DNA from: Chitinophagaceae bacterium
Lineage (GTDB): Bacteria > Bacteroidota > Bacteroidia > Chitinophagales > Chitinophagaceae
NCBI GenBank assembly: GCA_019638595.1
Contig: JAHBTJ010000003.1
Coordinates: 62,001 to 126,000, forward strand
Direction: 5' to 3'
Length of the DNA stretch: 64,000 bases
Position 1 is the stretch's first letter; the number at the start of each line of letters is the position of its first letter. The notes beneath the pieces are model-generated. The model did no database searches. It had not been told where the DNA came from and saw only the letters and a program-made list of their open reading frames with translations. The translations under genes were made by a program, and so were the position numbers. Shown here one piece after another: positions 54,173 to 62,895 of this stretch.

Positions 54173-56962
54173 ATGATGAAATTTTTAAAGCAAACATTTT
54201 CTGCAGTATTTTTTTTGATTGCAAGCCTTGTTTTTCTTTCTTTCAGGCATTCCGATCCCCCGGCCTCTTTTCAAATCGTTAACCTTCGTTGTGAGTATCT
54301 TGTAAACCCGTTAGGAATAGATGTGCTGAATCCCCGCTTCAGTTGGGAGATGGTTTCGGCAGAAAGGGGCAAAAGCCAGAAAGCGTACCAGGTAATTGTG
54401 GCCGACAATGAAGAAATGATCGGCAAAAACGAAGGAAATACCTGGAACTCCGGTAAAGTAGCTTCCGGTGAAAGCTTTCACATCAGGTTTGATGGGAAGA
54501 CTTTGCTATCGGGTAAAGACTATTACTGGAAAATAAAAATATGGGATGAGCAAAACGTAAAATCGGAGTGGAGCGAAGCGCAGCGTTTTTCAATGGGAAT
54601 GCTGGATAAAAAAGACTGGAAAGCTAAATGGATAGGCGCTCCTTCGGTACAACCTGTAACCGTGCAGGATGAAAATATAATACCTCCTTCACCGCTGTTG
54701 CGCAAAGAGTTTGCGGTAAAAAAGCGGGTTAAAAAGGCAAAGCTGTATGCTACTGCCCTGGGAGTATATGAAATGTACCTGAACAACAAAAAAGTGGGCG
54801 ACAGGATACTGGCCCCGGAATGGACGGACTATTTTACACGTGTGCAATACCAAACGTATGATGTAACCGATATGCTGCTGAACGGAGATAATGTGATAGG
54901 AGGAATGCTGGCGGATGGCTGGTATGCGGGTGTATTGTTTACGCATGGCAAACCGCAAAGGGGCAATTATGGTTTTGACAGGAGATTGCTGGCTCAATTG
55001 GAAATTGAATTTACGGACGGAACAAAAGATGTGGTAGTGACGGATGAGAGCTGGAAAATATTGTTGGACGGACCGATGAAGGAAGCTTCCATATTTGACG
55101 GGGAAGTTTTTGATGCAAGATATATTCCTGCCAACTGGCAAAAGCCGGGGTTAGACATACAGCGTTGGGATGATGTGGCAGTAGACAATACGGTAAAGCT
55201 TACGGTGAACGCGCAGATCAACGAGCCCATCAGGGTGGTGAAAGAGATCAGGCCCGTCCATGTTTTCAGGGCGCCCAACGGTAACTATATTTTTGATATG
55301 GGGCAAAATATGGCAGGATGGGTGCACATTAAATTGCCATACAATCCCGGCAAAAAGATCATAATGCGGCATGCGGAAATACTGATGGAAGACAGTACCC
55401 TGTATACGCAAAACCTGCGTACGGCCAAACAAACCGATATTTATATTCCCGCCCGCGAAACAACCATAGACTATGAGCCGCGGTTTACCTATCACGGCTT
55501 CAGGTTTGTGGAAGTGGCAGGACTCACGGAGCCGCCTACCCTTGATAATATTACCGGTAAGGTAGTGGCATCGGCTGCTTCGCTGGTATCCGGCTTTAAT
55601 TCCTCGCATAAAGATGTTAACCAGCTATGGAAGAATATTATGTGGACGCAACTGAGCAATTTACACAGTATACCCGAAGATTGTCCGCAACGTGATGAAC
55701 GGTGCGGATGGATGGGAGACGCGCAGATATTTTGCCAGACCGCTATTTATAATATGGACCTGGGCGCATTTTATACCAAGTGGTTCAAAGATATAAGAGA
55801 CCGGCAGACGCCCGAAGGCAGGTATCCCAACTATGCGCCGCAGGTAGGAATGGTATTTTACGACGCTCCCGGCTGGACAGATGCCGGAATTATTATTCCC
55901 TGGAGGGCGTATTTGAATTATGGCGACAAAAGAATGATCGAACAGCATTACGGATCAATGAAAAGCTTTATTGATCATGTGCATAAGGAAAATCCTAACC
56001 TTATACGGGTAAACGCTGCAGGGCAGAATTATGGCGACTGGGTGAATGGTAATACCATCAAAGCGGAGGGCTACCCCACTGATAAAGGAGATGTAGCCAG
56101 GGACTTGTTCAATACGGCTTTTTTTGCGTATTCCACGCAAATACTGGCAGATGCGTCAAGAGTAATAGGAAAAAAGAAGGAATACGCTTACTATAGCGAT
56201 CTCGCAAAAAAGATCAGGGAGGTTTTTGTAAAAGAGTTTGTAGGAAAGAACGGGGAGATAAAAGGAGGAACGCAGGCCGGGTATGCATTGGCGTTAGAAT
56301 TTAACCTGGTACCTGAGCACCTGAGAGCGAAATCCGCTAAATTAATGGTAGATGCTATAGCGGAATATGACTACCGGGTATCCACCGGCATTCAAACCAT
56401 TACCCGGATGATGAACCAGTTGAGCCGCAATGGTTATACCGAAGTGGCTTATCAGCTCCTGGAAAGCAGGAGGTTCCCATCCTGGATTTATTCTATTGAC
56501 CAGGGCGCTACTACCATTTGGGAACGTTGGGATGGCTATGTAAAAGGCAGGGGATTCCAGCGCTGGCAAATGAATTCATTCAACCAGTATGCCATCGGCT
56601 CGGTAGGAGAATGGATGCATAATACCATTATCGGTATTAATTGCGATGAAACACAACCCGGCTACAGGCATTTCATGTTAAAGCCTACTCCCGGCGGGTC
56701 GCTCACATGGGCAACAGGAAGCTATAAAGCCATCACAGGCAGGGTGGAAGTATCCTGGAAAAAACAGGACGGGGAGCTGACCGTTGAGGTGGATATTCCG
56801 GCTAATACTACGGCAACGCTTGTACTGCCTTCAGGGAAAAATATTACGGAAAATGGCCGTCCGGTACCGGGCGATCAGCATATTAAAATATTGAAAAACC
56901 AAACCGAACAAACAACATTGAAGCTGGCATCGGGAAAGTACCGTTTTTCGATGCCCGGGTAA
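54173..56962 (+). CDS. Alpha-L-rhamnosidase (GH78), copy 3, canonical motifs
   Basis: A 929-residue exported GH78 enzyme. The signal peptide is FLKQTFSAVFFLIASLVFLS. N-terminal Ig-like domain LRCEYLVNPLGIDVLNPRFS, then ALGVYEMYLNNKKVG and ILAPEWTDYFTRVQYQTYDV. The acid site is EDCPQRDERCGWMGD (E509), and the general base lies in GATTIWERWDGY (E784). This is the classic RhaB-type subgroup, unlike the two other copies. It is the first gene of an operon running to the transporter at 61500. Confidence 0.95.
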   Translation: MMKFLKQTFSAVFFLIASLVFLSFRHSDPPASFQIVNLRCEYLVNPLGIDVLNPRFSWEMVSAERGKSQKAYQVIVADNEEMIGKNEGNTWNSGKVASGESFHIRFDGKTLLSGKDYYWKIKIWDEQNVKSEWSEAQRFSMGMLDKKDWKAKWIGAPSVQPVTVQDENIIPPSPLLRKEFAVKKRVKKAKLYATALGVYEMYLNNKKVGDRILAPEWTDYFTRVQYQTYDVTDMLLNGDNVIGGMLADGWYAGVLFTHGKPQRGNYGFDRRLLAQLEIEFTDGTKDVVVTDESWKILLDGPMKEASIFDGEVFDARYIPANWQKPGLDIQRWDDVAVDNTVKLTVNAQINEPIRVVKEIRPVHVFRAPNGNYIFDMGQNMAGWVHIKLPYNPGKKIIMRHAEILMEDSTLYTQNLRTAKQTDIYIPARETTIDYEPRFTYHGFRFVEVAGLTEPPTLDNITGKVVASAASLVSGFNSSHKDVNQLWKNIMWTQLSNLHSIPEDCPQRDERCGWMGDAQIFCQTAIYNMDLGAFYTKWFKDIRDRQTPEGRYPNYAPQVGMVFYDAPGWTDAGIIIPWRAYLNYGDKRMIEQHYGSMKSFIDHVHKENPNLIRVNAAGQNYGDWVNGNTIKAEGYPTDKGDVARDLFNTAFFAYSTQILADASRVIGKKKEYAYYSDLAKKIREVFVKEFVGKNGEIKGGTQAGYALALEFNLVPEHLRAKSAKLMVDAIAEYDYRVSTGIQTITRMMNQLSRNGYTEVAYQLLESRRFPSWIYSIDQGATTIWERWDGYVKGRGFQRWQMNSFNQYAIGSVGEWMHNTIIGINCDETQPGYRHFMLKPTPGGSLTWATGSYKAITGRVEVSWKKQDGELTVEVDIPANTTATLVLPSGKNITENGRPVPGDQHIKILKNQTEQTTLKLASGKYRFSMPG

Positions 56963-56978
56963 AACAACTGTATTTTTT

Positions 56979-57725
56979 ATGAGAGGATTATTTGGAAAAA
57001 TAGCGGTGGTAACCGGGGGGCTTGGCGATCTTGGCTATGCTACTGCGCAGCGGTTGCGCGAAGAAGGGTGTAAGGTTATACTGGTAGATGTTCAGCCTGA
57101 TACGGAGGGAAAAGCAACATTGATCAATGCTTTTTTTGTGCAGGTGGATATCGGCAACGAAGCGGAAGTAAAAAAAGCTTGCGAAGGAATAGCCGCGCAG
57201 GTGGGGGATGCGCACATACTGGTAAATACCGCCGCCTGCTTTATATTTAAAGGAGTAGATGCTACTGAAGCCGATTGGGCTAAGATAAACGCGGTGAATA
57301 TTGGCGGCACTTCGCTGGTGGCGAAATATATAGTGCCGCAAATGCGGAAAAATGGCGGCGGCAGCATCATCAATTTTTCGTCGGTAAGCGGTTTTGTAGG
57401 GCAGTCGAATTTTGCAACTTACAACGCCACCAAATTTGCTATACGGGGACTAACCAAATGCTGGGCGCAGGATCTGGCTCCCGATGGGATCAGGGTGAAT
57501 ACGTTGTGCCCCGGGTATATCTATACAAAAGCGTTTATTAACTCCTGCGAAAAGTTAGGACTTGATATAGAGGAAGAAAACAAAAGAGCTTCCGCTATGC
57601 ATTTGCTGAACCGGCAGGGAACGGTGGAGGAGGTTGCTGCGGCTGCGGCTTTCCTTGCAAGCGACGATGCTTCTTTTATTACCGGCAGCGATTTACTGGT
57701 AGACGGTGGCTACCTGGCAAAATAA
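56979..57725 (+). CDS. SDR family NAD(P)-dependent sugar/polyol dehydrogenase
   Basis: A 248-residue classical short-chain dehydrogenase. Cofactor motif VTGGLGDLGYA (about 11-21), NAG-equivalent LVNTAA, catalytic Ser in NFSSVSGF (about 134-139), and YNATK with Y148 and K152. Position 16 bases after GH78 copy 3 suggests oxidation of the released sugar, for example an L-rhamnose 1-dehydrogenase or a later step, but no L-rhamnonate dehydratase or aldolase gene is in the window. The exact substrate cannot be read. Confidence 0.88.
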   Translation: MRGLFGKIAVVTGGLGDLGYATAQRLREEGCKVILVDVQPDTEGKATLINAFFVQVDIGNEAEVKKACEGIAAQVGDAHILVNTAACFIFKGVDATEADWAKINAVNIGGTSLVAKYIVPQMRKNGGGSIINFSSVSGFVGQSNFATYNATKFAIRGLTKCWAQDLAPDGIRVNTLCPGYIYTKAFINSCEKLGLDIEEENKRASAMHLLNRQGTVEEVAAAAAFLASDDASFITGSDLLVDGGYLAK

Positions 57726-57736
57726 AAATTTACTGT

Positions 57737-58366
57737 ATGCAACTCATTGATCTATCTCATCCGCTCGAACACGGACAACAAACTTTCCCAAGCGATCCTA
57801 AGCTGAGCATTATTCCTCACGGCAACACCAAAACGCTGAGGTATAATATCACCCAGATATCCATTGGGTCTCACCAGGGCACGCATCTTGATGCAATGTA
57901 TCATTTCCTGGACGATGGAAAAACCCTTGATCAGATGCCATTGCATTGGTTTTACGGTGTAACCCATTTGCTGAGGATACCCAAGAAGGCAAATGAGGAA
58001 ATAACGGTAGAAGATTTTCTTCCCTATGAAAGCCTGTTACAGCCCGAAGCTAAAATTATTTTTGAAACAGGCTGGCACCGGCATTTTGGAAAAGAAGATT
58101 TCTTTTCTGATTTTCCATCGCTCACTCAGGATGCCGCGAGGTTCCTGGCAGGCAAAAAGATCCGGCTATTGGGTATGGATATGCCAACGCCGGGTAAGGA
58201 TTGGTATGAGCTGCATCATATTTTATTGCCGGCAGAAATTGTGGTGGTGGAAAGTTTGGCCAATTTAAATAATGTACCCGATCAGTTTACATTCATGGGA
58301 TTTCCATTAAACTTTAAAGGACGGGATGGTTCACCTATCCGAGCTGTAGCAATGATTGATAACTAA
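57737..58366 (+). CDS. Cyclase family hydrolase (kynurenine formamidase-like)
   Basis: A 209-residue metal hydrolase. The signature is SHQGTHLDAMYHFLDDG: H46, H50, D52 and H56 form the zinc/manganese site. A second part, LLGMDMPTPGKDWYELHHILL, matches the family C-terminus. Members hydrolyse amides or ring-open intermediates. In this operon, a lactonase-like or related ring-opening role on an oxidised sugar is an inference. 11 bases after the SDR gene. Confidence 0.87.
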   Translation: MQLIDLSHPLEHGQQTFPSDPKLSIIPHGNTKTLRYNITQISIGSHQGTHLDAMYHFLDDGKTLDQMPLHWFYGVTHLLRIPKKANEEITVEDFLPYESLLQPEAKIIFETGWHRHFGKEDFFSDFPSLTQDAARFLAGKKIRLLGMDMPTPGKDWYELHHILLPAEIVVVESLANLNNVPDQFTFMGFPLNFKGRDGSPIRAVAMIDN

Positions 58367-58492
58367 CTAAACAGATGCCGGCTATAAAGTAAACTGCGTG
58401 AACTTTTAATGTAGAACAATACCGGTTTCTCTTTGTGTATAAAAGAGAGCAGGTATTTTATGTGCTGCCTGCAAAAAATGATCGTATAAAAA

Positions 58493-59518
58493 ATGAAAAT
58501 GAAAGCTTTATATTATCCCGCCAATGATGAGCTTTTGCTAACGGAACTACCAGTGCCTGTATGCCAGCCGAACGAGGTTTTAATAGAAGTAAAAGCCTGC
58601 GGTATTTGCGGCAGTGAGCTTGAAACCTTTAAAACGAGGAGCTTGCGAAGAATTCCTCCTTTGATCATGGGACATGAATTTTGCGGTGTAATTGATAGAA
58701 CGGGCGCTGATGTAAAGGGATGGAAACAAGGCGATGCGGTTGTAAGCAATTCTGTTGTGTTTTGCGGGGAGTGCAATAGTTGTAAAGAAGGCAAAACCAA
58801 TTTGTGCAGCCGGCGGCAGGTATTTGGCATGCACCGTAACGGGGCGTTTGGCGCCTATGTTAATGTGCCTGCGTCTTCATTGATCGCTATGCCTTCCGGG
58901 GCAAGCTTCCGGGCTGCCTGCCTTACCGAGCCGATGGCCAACGGCGTTCACCTGGTAAAGCTTACAAAACATCTTTCCATTAAAAATACACTGGTAATTG
59001 GAGCGGGCCCTATAGGACTGGCAGCACAGCAGGCATTCAGCGCCATGCGTAATGTAGTTACCGTTGTTTCCGATATAAGGCCAGACAGGCTGGAAGTGGC
59101 TGAACGTATTGGCGCTACCGCTGTAATAAATCCTTTAAAGGAAGATGTTTTTGAATCAGTTAAAAGCATTACGCAGGGAGCTCCCCTCGACCTGGTAGTG
59201 GATGCAGTAGGCTCTGCGGAAACCAATAAGCTGGCGCTGGATATTGTAAAGCCCGGCGGAACGGTTCTGATGATCGGCTTATACAATAACAGCAAATCGT
59301 TGCTGAGCTACGATATCGTGCTTTCCGAAAAAACAGTGATGGGGAGCTATGCCGCTACCCAGCAGGATATGGAGGAGGCCCTCGCATTGATCACTGATGG
59401 AAAAGTAGATGTGACATCATGGATTCATTATTATACGCTTGAAAATGGAAGGCAGGCTTTTTTTGATATGATGGAGGCGAAGGATCATCATATCAAATCG
59501 GTGATCGTGTTTGAATAA
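58493..59518 (+). CDS. Zinc-dependent medium-chain dehydrogenase
   Basis: A 341-residue MDR enzyme. Catalytic zinc ligands are in KACGICGSE (C39), GHEFCG (H61, E62); structural zinc at CGECNSCKEGKTNLC (C91, C94, C97, C105). The Rossmann motif is VIGAGPIGLAAQ near residue 166. Such enzymes oxidise sugar alcohols, threonine-like or keto-sugar substrates. The 126-base gap before it may hold an internal promoter; otherwise it belongs to the GH78-transporter operon. Start MKMKALYY; the second Met is equally possible. Confidence 0.9.
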   Translation: MKMKALYYPANDELLLTELPVPVCQPNEVLIEVKACGICGSELETFKTRSLRRIPPLIMGHEFCGVIDRTGADVKGWKQGDAVVSNSVVFCGECNSCKEGKTNLCSRRQVFGMHRNGAFGAYVNVPASSLIAMPSGASFRAACLTEPMANGVHLVKLTKHLSIKNTLVIGAGPIGLAAQQAFSAMRNVVTVVSDIRPDRLEVAERIGATAVINPLKEDVFESVKSITQGAPLDLVVDAVGSAETNKLALDIVKPGGTVLMIGLYNNSKSLLSYDIVLSEKTVMGSYAATQQDMEEALALITDGKVDVTSWIHYYTLENGRQAFFDMMEAKDHHIKSVIVFE

Positions 59519-59528
59519 AATGTTGATT

Positions 59529-60479
59529 ATGGAAAAAGTTTTGATTACAGACTATGGATTTAAAAATGTTGACCAGGAAGAAAAGATCATAACCGCCGCA
59601 GGGTTTCTATTACAAACCGCTCAATGCAAAACAGAAGAAGAAGTGCTGAAGCACGGAAGGGATGCGGTGGCTTTGCTGGTACAATGGGCGCCTGTTACCG
59701 CGGCAGTAATAGATGGTTTGGAAAACTGCCGCCTGATCGTACGTTATGGAATTGGGATAGACAATCTTGACCTGGAAGCCGCGAAAAAGAAAGGGATTGT
59801 AGTTTGCAATGTTCCTGATTACTGCATTGCCGAAGTGGCCGATCATGCCTTGGCATTGGCGCTGGCGCTGGCGCGGCAGCTTGCTACTACCGATAGCCGT
59901 ACCCGCAAGGGAGAGTGGAAAATTGTTCCCCCTCAGCCGGCTTTGCCTTTTTATGAAATGAATTTTGCCACCATAGGTTTTGGAAGAATTGCGACAGAAG
60001 TATTAAGGCGGGCGGAACCATTTGGTTTCAGGCGGATGGCGTATGATCCGTATGTAACTGCCGCACAAATGGCAGCACAGGGTGTTGATTATGCAGATTT
60101 TGAAACGGTAATAAGGGAGGCGGATATTATTTCTTTGCACCTGCCGCTTACGGCGCACACGCATCATATTATACATGCAGGCGTTTTGAATGTTATGAAA
60201 AAAGGCGCTATACTTATAAACACTTCCCGGGGAGGATTGATTGATACGGAAGCGTTGGCGGTAAAGCTGAATGAAGGGACTGTGGCTGCAGGGCTGGACG
60301 TATTTGAAAAAGAACCATTGCCAACAGATCATCCTTTGATGCGTTGTGGTGGCAATGTGATTCTTACTTCGCACACGGCATGGTATAGCGAGAGGAGCGT
60401 GCCTACCCTGCAACGTATGGCGGCAGAGGAACTGGTAAGAGGGCTGACCGCCGGCAGGCTGAATAACAGGATTATTTAA
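59529..60479 (+). CDS. D-isomer 2-hydroxyacid dehydrogenase (CtBP-like)
   Basis: A 316-residue NAD-dependent dehydrogenase. NAD motif GFGRIA at about 150-155, catalytic R234 (in NTSRGGLID), E262 (DVFEKEP) and H282 (TSHTAWYS). The segment RYGIGIDNLDLEAAKKKGI and the early DYGF put it in the CtBP-like subfamily. ATG 59529 follows the previous stop codon by 10 bases; TTG and ATG codons at 59511 and 59520 are less likely. It may reduce a 2-keto acid made in the sugar-oxidation path. Confidence 0.92.
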   Translation: MEKVLITDYGFKNVDQEEKIITAAGFLLQTAQCKTEEEVLKHGRDAVALLVQWAPVTAAVIDGLENCRLIVRYGIGIDNLDLEAAKKKGIVVCNVPDYCIAEVADHALALALALARQLATTDSRTRKGEWKIVPPQPALPFYEMNFATIGFGRIATEVLRRAEPFGFRRMAYDPYVTAAQMAAQGVDYADFETVIREADIISLHLPLTAHTHHIIHAGVLNVMKKGAILINTSRGGLIDTEALAVKLNEGTVAAGLDVFEKEPLPTDHPLMRCGGNVILTSHTAWYSERSVPTLQRMAAEELVRGLTAGRLNNRII

Positions 60480-60501
60480 TTTTTCCACTAAAACCCCGGT
60501 C

Positions 60502-61500
60502 ATGTTTACAGTAGAAACCTATTTTCTCGCGGTTGTTTTATCGGTCATAACAATGATTTGCTGGGGTAGCTGGCCCAATATGCAAAAGCTGGTCAGCACC
60601 CGGTGGCGGTTTGAGCTTTTTTACTGGGATTATGTGCTGGGTATTGTTTTGGTAACGCTGTTGTTTGCCATAAGCCTGGGTTCGTTTGGGGCAACGGGTT
60701 GGTCATTCATGCACGACTTATCGCAGGCAGACACCGGTAATATCGTATCTGCCATAACAGGGGGAATAATATTTAACGCCGCCAATATTTTGTTTGTAGC
60801 GGCCATAGCGGTGGCGGGTATGTCCGTGGCATTTCCGGTAGGAGCGGGGTTTGGACTGGTGTTGGGGGTGGTAACAAATTATATTGCCCTTCCGCAGGGC
60901 AACCAAACGTATTTGTTCACCGGTGTGCTGATGGTGGCAGTAGCTATTATTTTGTCGGCAGTAGCATATAAAAGATTGTCTGATACAAAAAAAGAAATTT
61001 CCGTAAAAGGGATTTTGCTTTCTCTCCTTGCAGGTGTTCTATTCGGATTTTTCTACCGTTTTATTGCCGCTGCCATGTATCCTGATTTTGCAGCTCCCCA
61101 GCCGGGCAAAGTGGGGCCGTATACCGCCACCGTATTATTTGCTATAGGGGTATTATTAAGCAATTTTGTTTTTAACAGCATTTTAATGAAGCGTCCTGTA
61201 AAGGGATTGCCGGTGGGATATGCAGATTATTTCAAAGGAACTGCAAGGGATCATGCTATGGGAGTGCTGGGAGGAATGATATGGGGCGCCGGTTTGGTAT
61301 TAAGTATTCTTTCCGCCGGGCAGGCGGGGTTTGCTATTTCTTTCGGGTTAGGACAGGGTAACGCAATGGTAGCCGCCGTGTGGGGCGTATTTGTGTGGAA
61401 AGAGTTTAAAGCGGCCCCGGCAGGAACCAACAGGTTGCTGTATGCCATGTTTTTATTCTATATCATCGGGCTTGCATTGGTCGTGTATGCCAGGATGTAA
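60502..61500 (+). CDS. GRP/DMT-type sugar transporter
   Basis: A 332-residue inner-membrane protein with about ten hydrophobic helices. Family phrases: ICWGSWPNMQKLVSTRWRFE, GGIIFNAANILFVAAIAVAG, AFPVGAGFGLVLGVVTNYIA, and GGMIWGAGLVLSILSAGQAG. It resembles the glucose/ribose porter group and is a distant relative of RhaT. Its place after GH78 and dehydrogenase genes favours import of the released monosaccharide or its oxidised product. Last gene of the operon; the repeat hairpin at 61599 probably ends transcription. Confidence 0.85.
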   Translation: MFTVETYFLAVVLSVITMICWGSWPNMQKLVSTRWRFELFYWDYVLGIVLVTLLFAISLGSFGATGWSFMHDLSQADTGNIVSAITGGIIFNAANILFVAAIAVAGMSVAFPVGAGFGLVLGVVTNYIALPQGNQTYLFTGVLMVAVAIILSAVAYKRLSDTKKEISVKGILLSLLAGVLFGFFYRFIAAAMYPDFAAPQPGKVGPYTATVLFAIGVLLSNFVFNSILMKRPVKGLPVGYADYFKGTARDHAMGVLGGMIWGAGLVLSILSAGQAGFAISFGLGQGNAMVAAVWGVFVWKEFKAAPAGTNRLLYAMFLFYIIGLALVVYARM

Positions 61501-61598
61501 AGTATTAGCTGTACGATCGTTTTGTATCATTCAATGAAATTGCTTCGGGGGCTGCACCTACGGCGCAGAGAGAGGTAAAGGGCTGGTGGTTACAAACG

Positions 61599-61698
61599 GG
61601 TAGCACCTGCGGTGCAAAAAGCAAGCTGCTATAGAGGCTGCCCGTTTGTAGAAATAATAGCAATAAGGTCTTATGCGCCGTAGGTGCTACCTTTTTTT
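61599..61698 (+). terminator. Terminator-like repeat hairpin after the transporter operon
   Basis: Arms at 61599-61616 and 61674-61691 match in 16 of 18 positions, followed directly by seven T residues (61692-61698). The loop carries a second inverted pair (61592-61604 with 61637-61649). Confidence 0.6.
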
Positions 61699-61792
61699 GA
61701 TGAAAAATTCAAACCTGGTTGCTGCAGGAGAATGCATTTGCCGGCACTGGGTGCATTCCAAATTGTAGCACGAAATAAATATACTTGTTGAA

Positions 61793-61860
61793 CGTCATAC
61801 CGAGCAAAGCGAGGGATCTCCTGCTATATTCAGGAGATACCTCTTACAGTCAGCATGACG
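61793..61860. repeat. Interspersed repeat, cgtcataccgagc type
   Basis: A 68-base segment with outer ends cgtcat/atgacg and an inner stem (gatctcctg against caggagat). It resembles a repeat widely scattered in intergenic regions of Bacteroidota genomes; copy number here cannot be counted. Confidence 0.65.
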
Positions 61861-62007
61861 ACCGCGACAGTTTGGAGTGCACCCCGGCGCTTTATTGCGG
61901 CAGTTGTTTTCATTAAATTTGTTAATGTTTCGGGGAGCTGTATACCTTAAGTATGGATTTTTCTTTACATTGATTTATTGGTTTATATTGAAGCCGATAT
62001 TAGTATT

Positions 62008-62868
62008 ATGCAGCCGCTTCTTATAAAAGTAAACGTTCCTCAAAAATCGTCATTCAGCATCAATCGTTATTCGTACAAGGATCACTTTCCGGGTATATGG
62101 CATTTTCACGAAGAATATGAGCTGACGCTTATTGAAAAAAGCTGTGGCAGCCGTATGGTAGGCGATCATATTGAGCGGTTTAAAGTAGGCGATCTCATTT
62201 TTATAGGAAAGAATATGCCTCATACCTGGCGGAATGACGAAGACGGCGCTGAAGGTGTTTCTGAAGCATTGGTGATCCATTTTTTAGAAGACTTCCTGGG
62301 AGACACTTTTTTTGGACTTCCTGAAATGTATAAGATCAGGCGTTTGCTGGAAAGAGCCAGAAGGGGACTGAAGATACCCGAACCGGTTTCCAGGAAAATA
62401 GCCGGCTTAATGAAAAAGGTGGAAGCTGCCGACGGGGCTCAAAAAGTATTGCTGTTGCTGGATGTCCTGCTATTGCTTTCAGAATCGGAACAACTGGAAG
62501 AATTAAGCTCCGAGGGGTTTACAAATTCAATGAACTACAACGATTCGGACCGGTTGAAACGTGTGTATGAATATATCATGAATAATTTCCAGGAAGATGT
62601 AAGTCTTTCGAAAGCCGCGTCGGTAGCCCACATGAGCCCTACCGCGTTCAGCCGTTATTTTAAGAGCAGAACCCGCAAGTCGTATACACAGTTTGTAATT
62701 GAAATGAAAATAGGGTATGCGTGCAAACTGCTGATCAATGAAAAAATGTCGGTGGCTGAAGTGTGCTATAAAAGCGGCTTTCAGAACCTGTCGAATTTTA
62801 ACCAGCAGTTTAAATCCATTACCGGCCTTACCCCCAAAAAATATCAAACACTGCATGCTGTCAAGTAA
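62008..62868 (+). CDS. AraC family transcriptional regulator
   Basis: A 286-residue regulator. The N-terminal 120 residues form a cupin-like sensor (IWHFHEEYELTLIEKSCGSR, GDHIERFKVGDLIFIGKNMPH). The C-terminal 100 residues hold the two helix-turn-helix motifs: LSKAASVAHMSPTAFSRYFK and SVAEVCYKSGFQNLSNFNQQ, ending with TGLTPKKYQ. ATG 62008 replaces a TTG at 61978. It lies directly downstream of the GH78-transporter operon on the same strand and is its likely sugar-responsive activator. Confidence 0.93.
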   Translation: MQPLLIKVNVPQKSSFSINRYSYKDHFPGIWHFHEEYELTLIEKSCGSRMVGDHIERFKVGDLIFIGKNMPHTWRNDEDGAEGVSEALVIHFLEDFLGDTFFGLPEMYKIRRLLERARRGLKIPEPVSRKIAGLMKKVEAADGAQKVLLLLDVLLLLSESEQLEELSSEGFTNSMNYNDSDRLKRVYEYIMNNFQEDVSLSKAASVAHMSPTAFSRYFKSRTRKSYTQFVIEMKIGYACKLLINEKMSVAEVCYKSGFQNLSNFNQQFKSITGLTPKKYQTLHAVK

Positions 62869-62895
62869 GGATAGCTGGCGTACACGGAAGGATCG

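Larger units (their letters stand above)
61501..62007. repeat. Repeat-rich spacer between operon and AraC gene
   Basis: Contains three copies of an interspersed palindrome core: gcacctacggcgca at 61554, acaaacgggtagcacctgcg at 61592, and tgcgccgtaggtgctacc at 61674. A 68-base folded element runs from cgtcat at 61793 to atgacg at 61860, with inner arms gatctcctg and caggagat. The rest, to the AraC start at 62008, is AT-rich and probably has the regulator's promoter. No gene is seen. Confidence 0.7.
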
